NCBI GenBank assembly: GCA_009663005.1
Contig: CM018899.1
Span: 14,417,090-14,429,589, forward strand
Length of the DNA: 12,500 bases
Direction of reading: 5' to 3'
Source of the DNA: Actinidia chinensis
Lineage: Eukaryota > Streptophyta > Magnoliopsida > Ericales > Actinidiaceae
A program made the translations under genes and the position numbers. Below the pieces are notes generated by a model. The model was given only the letters and a program-made list of their open reading frames with translations. It was not told the DNA's origin and ran no database searches. Numbering within the stretch: position 1 is the stretch's first letter; every line of letters starts with the position of its first letter. Below are positions 8,371-12,500 of the stretch, in pieces.

Positions 8371-8840
8371 TGTAGTATAAAATTAGGGTGAACAACCAAT
8401 AGTCAATATTGCTTATTGGCTTCGGTAGTGGACCTCGACTCTTGCTGGGGTGACCTGCGTAGACAAATAAGTAAATAGTTGAGTCGAGGCTTCTCAAAGC
8501 GCCTTCGGTGTGCAAATCAGGCCAATGCGATGAGAAACAAGCTAAAACATAAAATAAAGCTCTCTAGGGAGAATGCACTGTGATGTGTGTATTAAGCATA
8601 CCTTTTAATAATGGGAGGAACGACCTTTTATATAGTTGGAGAATGGAGATCTGTGTGAGGATATTTAGGAGATATTTCCAGGCAACCAAGTTTAGGAAGT
8701 ATATCCCTGCAATACCAGAGAGATATCAGGAGAATGCCATACGGAGAGTAGCCCGCAATTATAGGGATTGTGATGGATATTGTTTCCCTATGGAGGCAGA
8801 ATCCTTGCGGAGATGGACACTGATCTTTTAATTAAAGTCC
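8371..8840 (-). mobile_element. 5' LTR of the Tat element
   Basis: The LTR lies just before the leader block in minus-strand reading. Its 3' end is well placed at the terminal CA (plus-strand TG at 8371-8372). Its 5' end is uncertain: a TG start may lie anywhere in 8820-8872, because a zf-RVT fragment runs into this area and a 15-bp direct repeat sits there. It contains a TATA box and, downstream of it, AAGGTATGCTTAATACAC, a block also seen in the LTR at 11113-11712. The size of about 450-500 bp is reasonable for a gypsy LTR. The partner LTR is outside the window, so it cannot be compared. Confidence 0.72.
8624..8635 (-). promoter_or_regulatory. LTR TATA box
   Basis: The minus strand reads CTATATAAAAGG, a strong plant TATA box, about 250 bases before the LTR end. 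That placement fits the U3/R promoter driving gag-pol transcription. Whether it is still active is unknown. Confidence 0.65.
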
Positions 8841-8862
8841 AGCCAGCTTTTAATTAAAGTCC
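8826..8862. repeat. Two direct copies of a 15-bp word at the LTR/LINE junction
   Basis: TTTTAATTAAAGTCC occurs at 8826-8840 and again at 8848-8862, seven bases apart. It spans the join between the zf-RVT fragment and the 5' LTR. It is too long for a gypsy target-site duplication (normally 5 bp) and both copies are on the same side, so a local slip duplication is the simplest reading. Confidence 0.85.
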
Positions 8863-9120
8863 ATACCTGTCAAACAAAGTTGCGTTTGAAGAACAAATGT
8901 TCTGCTGTTTCAACTTCTGCTCTACATAGCGAGCAAGTCTAGTCTGCCTGGGGGTCGTGCAATTTGTCTTTTGTTAGCGGTTTCTCCTTCATGGCCATAC
9001 AGGAAATGAAGGCATGCTTCGAGGTTGCATTCTTTTTCAGATTATTTTGGGCCATTGCAACTTGTTAGCTCTCGGCCTGAAATATTCATAGGCCAACTTG
9101 GATTGCAGCTCTCCGTTGAT
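8843..9120 (-). pseudogene. zf-RVT domain fragment, LINE-type reverse transcriptase C-terminus
   Basis: Minus-strand reading gives NGELQSKLAYEYFRPRANKL, QWPKII, a stop and one-base frameshift, then SKHAFISCMAMKEKPLTKDKL, a stop, TCSLCRAEVETAEHLFFKRN, a stop, and QVWTLIKSWLDFN. The order AY.YFR, W.KII, KHAFI, L.TKDKL, C-x2-C, ET.EHLFF, VW matches the zinc-binding domain found after the RT of plant L1-like LINEs and in derived genes (Pfam zf-RVT, PF13966). It is about 90 residues with one frameshift and at least two further stops, so it is dead. It runs into the Tat 5' LTR; the rest of the source element is not in the window on this side. Confidence 0.75.
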
Positions 9121-9571
9121 AGTCCCCTGATTCATTTTCTGAGTTGCTGCTTGCTGAGTTTGCTCTGTTGCAATGATCTCATCCTTTTAATACTTGAGTT
9201 GTTATTTATTGACCATCCATATAATACTTTTGTCCTTTTGCAGGAATTAAGGCTTAGTTTGGCCTAGTTTTTTTAAAAATTTTAACTACTTTAGTTTTTG
9301 AATTTGTTTTTCTTTAGTGAACATTTTTTCATAGTATGCTAAACAAAAATTATACCTTTCTAATTCTATTTGATGATAAAAATAATTTTCTGATTACCCA
9401 AATAAGCAACCATCAATGAACCATGGTTCGGGCTTTTTGCATTGAAAGAAATAGCACCATAGTATTATGTACTGGCCAAAGGCACTACGATGCTTAATTT
9501 AGTCGTGATCATGAAGGAGAATGTAGTGCTTGTACAAGTGTATGATTGTGTACCTTGGCGTAAGAGATTAT
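9121..9571. other. AT-rich unassigned sequence
   Basis: No coding frame with protein-like composition was recognised on either strand. The first 100 bases may be decayed upstream LINE sequence. The rest is AT-rich with T-runs near 9268 and 9285. I see nothing in it that I can name. Confidence 0.5.
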
Positions 9572-10155
9572 TGTTGGAATATTTGGTGTGATCCACCAAC
9601 TTTGAGCCATTTTTAAGATAGGACTTATATGTTCTTTTGTTAATGGGTCCAAGGTGTTTTGTGTTCTCCTCTATGAGGAGATGAATAAAAAGTATTTATT
9701 TGCTCAAATGCATAGAGGTTTGAATGAGATAATGACTTCCAAAATAGGTACTATGAGTATGAATATTGGATGAAACTAAAAGTTTGTCTCATATTGATTT
9801 CCTATAGAAAAAGTGATGGGTATATAAAGCCTAAGTTTGGATAAGGATTTGGGCCCCAAGGGGCACCCCACTTTTGTGGAAAGGAAAGGACTTATGGAAC
9901 CCATGGTTTGACCCAATACTCCACACGCGCGCGCGCCGCAGCCGTCCGGCTCGGGGCGAATGTGGGTGTGCTATATAATAATATTAAAAAATAATTGGGT
10001 CAATTTAATAATTATTTTTTGGACGTGGTTTGACCCAGCGCTTGATGGACCAGGTAGAAATTAGATTCATTTTAGTTTTGAATTTAAATTCAACGGTCGT
10101 AACTCCTCTTAAAGGTGCGTTTGGATGACACCATTTCAAAGGGGTGCGATTCTTT

Positions 10156-10164
10156 CTATAAATA
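10156..10164 (+). promoter_or_regulatory. TATA box of left-arm LTR
   Basis: CTATAAATA is followed about 35 bases on by a C/T-rich start region. The corresponding place in the right arm (minus strand, 12445-12435) reads TATATAAATAG, so the element is conserved between the two arms. Confidence 0.55.
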
Positions 10165-10789
10165 CAAAGATTCCCCTTTGATTTAAAAAGAGGTTTTATT
10201 CCTTTCTCCTTTCTCCGTTCTTCAATTTCTGTCTTTCTCCCTCCAACGAAGGCGAAGTGTTGCCTAGATTCCGACGAAGTATGTTCGCATTTTTTCATTC
10301 TAGGCGTACTTTCTGATCAACCTGTAATGATTTCCAGACTTGAAATTCTTTACAAATTTCAATTTAGGTTTTACTTAATCCGGTTAATTCTATATTTTAT
10401 CCGGTTTATGTGATTTTTGTATTTACTATGGTGAATTTTTGTGTAAATTCAACCATTTTATTATGTGTTTCTGTATTGAATTTGTTTATAAAATTAATAG
10501 AATTGTAATATTTTCTTGAATAAAAAATATTGTATTTTATCATCATATCATATTGATTTGGTCAAAAACAATGTAGGTTTCTGTATGAAATTATTGTCAT
10601 AATTATGTGTTGAATTTGACATAAATTTCTCAATTTTCTTATCATTCATAATGCATTCATACTGTATATGGAGAGAGTAGAATATAAAATTTGTATCCAC
10701 TGGACCTGAATATTGTAGTACTATTTATTCAGTATCGTGATCATTTTATCTTGGAGATAGACGCTTATTAGACCCATTAGCACCTGTGT

Positions 10790-10802
10790 GGGGGGGGGGG
10801 GG
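10790..10802. repeat. G13 homopolymer in the left arm
   Basis: A run of 13 G follows CACCTGTGT. It occupies the same place as the C17 run at 11921-11937 in the inverted arm, so the run was present in the common ancestor and varies in length. Confidence 0.9.
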
Positions 10803-10991
10803 AGAATTAGTCTTAAAGAAAGAGTGTCCAACACTAAACTTGATCAGCCATTTTCTTATTTTTTTATGTTATTGTATAATATAATTGGTCACATTATTTT
10901 ACACACAATATTGGATTTATGAAATGCTTATTTCACATTATTTATTAACTATTGTAAAGCATGTTTTACTACTATTTTTCAACAATTTTTT

Positions 10992-11112
10992 TATAAATCG
11001 GTCTGGGATTGAGGATCGTGAAATAGAAAAAGAAAAATCGAGGATAGACACCTGTGGAGACCAGTGGTGGTTGAAGGTGGTTGCAGACAATAGGTGGTGG
11101 TTGTGGCCAAAT
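10992..11112 (-). other. Probable internal leader of the gypsy LTR element
   Basis: In minus-strand reading this follows the CA end of the LTR at 11113 and begins TTGGCCACAACCACCACC. The TTGGCC is a weak match to a Tat primer-binding block. The rest is rich in GGTGGTTG-like words on the plus strand, with no recognised protein. It is the only non-LTR sequence of this element, if the assignment is right. Confidence 0.35.
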
Positions 11113-11712
11113 TGTAACACATAAAACAACGAGTTCGGCCGTCAGAGTTATTTTCGAAAATCAACTCTCCGATGGTCAAGTTAGATGACCAAAGGATCAA
11201 GGTATAAGTAGAGAGTGAATAAAAGCTTAGAGTAGTTGAGTTTTGCATACCTTTTAGATAATAGAGGTCGGCCTTAAATAACTCAGTTCGACGCGTGCCT
11301 TGAGGCGCCAACAATTGTGTTAATGGACAGACTGCAGCTTGGCCGTGCCTGGACGCGTTGACTGCTGTGTCAATGAATAGGTGGCTGACCCAGCTATACC
11401 CCTAGGGCCTGGTTGGTAGCTGACCATCATGTCATCGACGTCTCGACCCAAGCGTGAGGGATGTTAGAGGAAACCTTGCCAAGCAAGTTACCTTCTATCC
11501 CTTTATGTGCCTTGAGATCATCGTCGCCTTTTGCCCTTACAAAGCTTCAGTGCGGTGACCCTACCGAGCTTGCTATAGAGCGATACTTGGCAGTGATGCT
11601 TGCCTTCTTTGAATAGGGCTAATGTTCGATAGTGTCTCGACCGAATTTCGGCTCAGAGACCCCAATGAGTTTTCTATATAACGACAGCTTGGCGGTGGTA
11701 CCTGCCCTAGCA
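11113..11712 (-). mobile_element. Solitary or truncated gypsy-type LTR
   Basis: In minus-strand reading the block begins TGCTAGGGCAGG and ends GTGTTACA, about 600 bp with TG...CA ends. It has a TATA-like TTATTTAAGG (11272-11281) followed by the block AGGTATGCAAAAC. That block and its spacing resemble the TATA and AAGGTATGCTTAA block in the Tat 5' LTR at 8371-8840, so the two are probably distantly related gypsy LTRs. It is more GC-rich than the flanking arms. No partner LTR or coding region is in the window. It sits in the loop of the inverted repeat. The ends are estimates. Confidence 0.55.
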
Positions 11713-11737
11713 TGACCAAAATTTTTAGTCACATATT

Positions 11738-12500
11738 TTATGTTGGAAAATATTATCGAAACATGCTTTACAAGGTATAAATAAATAATGTGAAAAGCAA
11801 TTTATAAATTCAATATATTTTTGTGTAGAATTATGTAACCAATTATCTATATAAAACTGCAAAAAATGTAAGAAAAAGGTTGATCAGTCTAGTGTTCACC
11901 CTCTTTCCTTAAAACAAATTCCCCCCCCCCCCCCCCCTCTCCCCACACCGTGCTCATGGGTCTAACGGCGTCTATCTCCGAAGATAAAATATCACGTCAT
12001 AGAATAAGTAGCACTTACTATATTCAGGTCCAACGGATGTAAACTTTTAGATGCTACTCTCTGCATTACATAGAACATATATGATTATGAATGATAGTAT
12101 TTTCTACACAAAAAATCTACCAAACTATAGAATTTTCTATAACAGAAAATCCATACATTAACACATAAATAAAGTCGAATAATTCACATAAACTTTTTAC
12201 ACACAGATATAAACAGAATTAAATTCGGTAAAATCAAACACAATTAATTACTGAAACCTGGGAACAGCAATCTTATTTGGAATAGCGCTGAAATCCACGA
12301 ACAAGAAGATTTTTCTGGTATAGTTTTGCTAAAAAAATCCGATCAAAAAAAAAAAAACTTCGCCGGATGATATTGGAGAGAAAAGAAACTCGTATTTTTC
12401 CTATATTTTTTCCACTTAACACAAGGGGAATATTCTATTTATATAAAAAAAAAAGAAATATTCGCAACCCTTTCCGAAACGATACCATCCAAATGCCCCT
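11738..12500 (-). mobile_element. Copia-like LTR/leader; right arm of inverted repeat, runs off window
   Basis: This is a diverged relative of 10112-10991 in opposite orientation, with a TATA box (minus strand, 12445-12435), a T-run and the G-run region in the same order. It is shorter by about 115 bases over the aligned part because of indels. The outer part of the LTR, including its TGTTGG start, should lie to the right of the window. No protein is encoded. Confidence 0.6.
11921..11937. repeat. C17 homopolymer in the right arm
   Basis: A run of 17 C followed by TCTCCCCACACC. It is the inverted counterpart of the G-run at 10790-10802 and is separated from a second C4 by TCT, which the left arm lacks. 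Confidence 0.9.

Larger units (their letters stand above)
1..8840 (-). mobile_element. Ty3/gypsy retrotransposon, Tat lineage, degenerate, 3' end outside window
   Basis: One long LTR retrotransposon read right to left. The order is 5' LTR, primer-binding/leader block, gag with zinc knuckle, protease, reverse transcriptase, RNase H, second RNase H, integrase, repeat spacer, antisense ORF. Protease-RT-RH-INT order defines Ty3/gypsy. The extra archaeal-type RNase H between RH and integrase, and the leader motif TTTGGCACCGTCTGTGGGAAC next to the LTR, are known marks of the Tat group (relatives of Ogre, Retand, Grande). Every coding segment has in-frame stops or frameshifts, so the copy is non-autonomous and old. 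The 3' LTR and polypurine tract should lie left of position 1. The right boundary is uncertain within about 8820-8872. Confidence 0.92.
9572..10991 (+). mobile_element. Copia-like LTR plus leader; left arm of inverted repeat
   Basis: The block starts TGTTGGAATATTTGGTGTGA, a form common at plant LTR starts. It has a GC-rich CACGCGCGCGCGCCGCAGCC stretch at about 9923-9942, a TATA box at 10156-10164 and a C/T-rich transcript start region after it (10195-10250). Further on is TTGGAGATAGACGC and a block GTGTGG, G-run, GAGAATTAGTCTTAAAGAAAG. No protein is encoded. From about 10112 on it pairs with the minus strand of 12500-11738. The LTR end and primer-binding site are not recognisable, so this could be one long LTR or an LTR plus internal leader. 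Assignment to copia is from general appearance only. Confidence 0.5.
10112..12500. repeat. Large imperfect inverted repeat (arms 10112-10991 and 12500-11738)
   Basis: The reverse complement of 11738-12500 follows the order of 10112-10991. Paired landmarks are GTTTGGATG near 10120 and 12490; the TATA boxes; CGAAGT near 10275 and 12360; TGGACCTGAATAT at about 10701 and 12030; TTGGAGATAGACGC (TCGGAGATAGACGC in the other arm) at about 10751 and 11980; a G-run at the same point; TTCACATTATTTATT near 10932 and 11786; GTAAAGCATGTTT near 10955 and 11768. By eye identity is about 70-80 percent in the best parts, with indels. The loop is about 745 bases. The right arm is cut by the window edge. Confidence 0.85.

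Noticed and set aside
9025..9267. Plus-strand open frame of 80 codons, Leu-rich with a hydrophobic stretch
   Set aside because: It overlaps the zf-RVT fragment on the minus strand for about 95 bases and has no recognisable motif. Its hydrophobicity follows from T-rich sequence.
9567..9571. ATTAT before the LTR-like start as a target-site duplication, with ATTAT after CAC near 10935
   Set aside because: The second copy lies within sequence shared by both inverted arms, so it is internal to the repeat and not an insertion scar.
10005..10298. Minus-strand open frame of 97 codons
   Set aside because: It lies across the promoter and start region of an LTR that is conserved as DNA in the inverted arm, with no conserved protein reading.
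11711..11735. Short palindrome ATGACCAAAATTTTTAGTCA as a MITE end
   Set aside because: It is a single short near-palindrome at the junction of two elements, with no matching terminal repeat nearby. Chance in AT-rich DNA is likely.
1..12500. tRNA, rRNA, CRISPR array, bacterial operon or toxin-antitoxin system
   Set aside because: No cloverleaf, rRNA-like block or regularly spaced array was seen. The only regular array is the 65-bp tandem repeat without spacers, and all coding remnants are plant retroelement proteins.

Overview
The window looks like flowering-plant nuclear DNA, probably from a eudicot with a repeat-rich genome. It is AT-rich, contains short GT-AG introns, and is made almost entirely of decayed retroelements. 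I see no intact host gene, no tRNA or rRNA and no CRISPR array. The species cannot be fixed from the sequence.

Positions 1 to about 8840 hold most of one Ty3/gypsy retrotransposon of the Tat lineage, lying on the minus strand. Reading right to left it has a 5' LTR (about 8840-8371, TATA box at 8624-8635), a primer-binding/leader block (8370-8341), gag (8327-6680), protease, reverse transcriptase, the gypsy RNase H, a second archaeal-type RNase H (the Tat hallmark), and an integrase ending at 2763. Then come a spacer with five 65-bp tandem repeats (2247-2570) and an additional gene on the opposite strand (plus strand, 1-1929). The 3' LTR must lie left of position 1. Gag-pol and the antisense gene converge tail to tail on the tandem repeats. 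Both are pseudogenes with many stops and frameshifts, and the reverse transcriptase active site is altered.

At 9120-8843, next to the 5' LTR and in the same orientation, is a broken zf-RVT domain from the end of a plant LINE reverse transcriptase or a gene derived from one. Region 9121-9571 is AT-rich and unassigned.

From 9572 to the right edge is a second repeat complex. A copia-like LTR plus leader (9572-10991, plus strand) and a diverged inverted relative (12500-11738, minus strand, running off the window) form a large imperfect inverted repeat. The roughly 750 bp between the arms contains a gypsy-type LTR (about 11113-11712, minus strand) with about 120 bp of probable internal sequence. 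If transcribed, the complex could fold into a long hairpin.

All functional statements about the proteins rest on motifs I can read and on family knowledge. No database search was run, and boundaries marked approximate are estimates.
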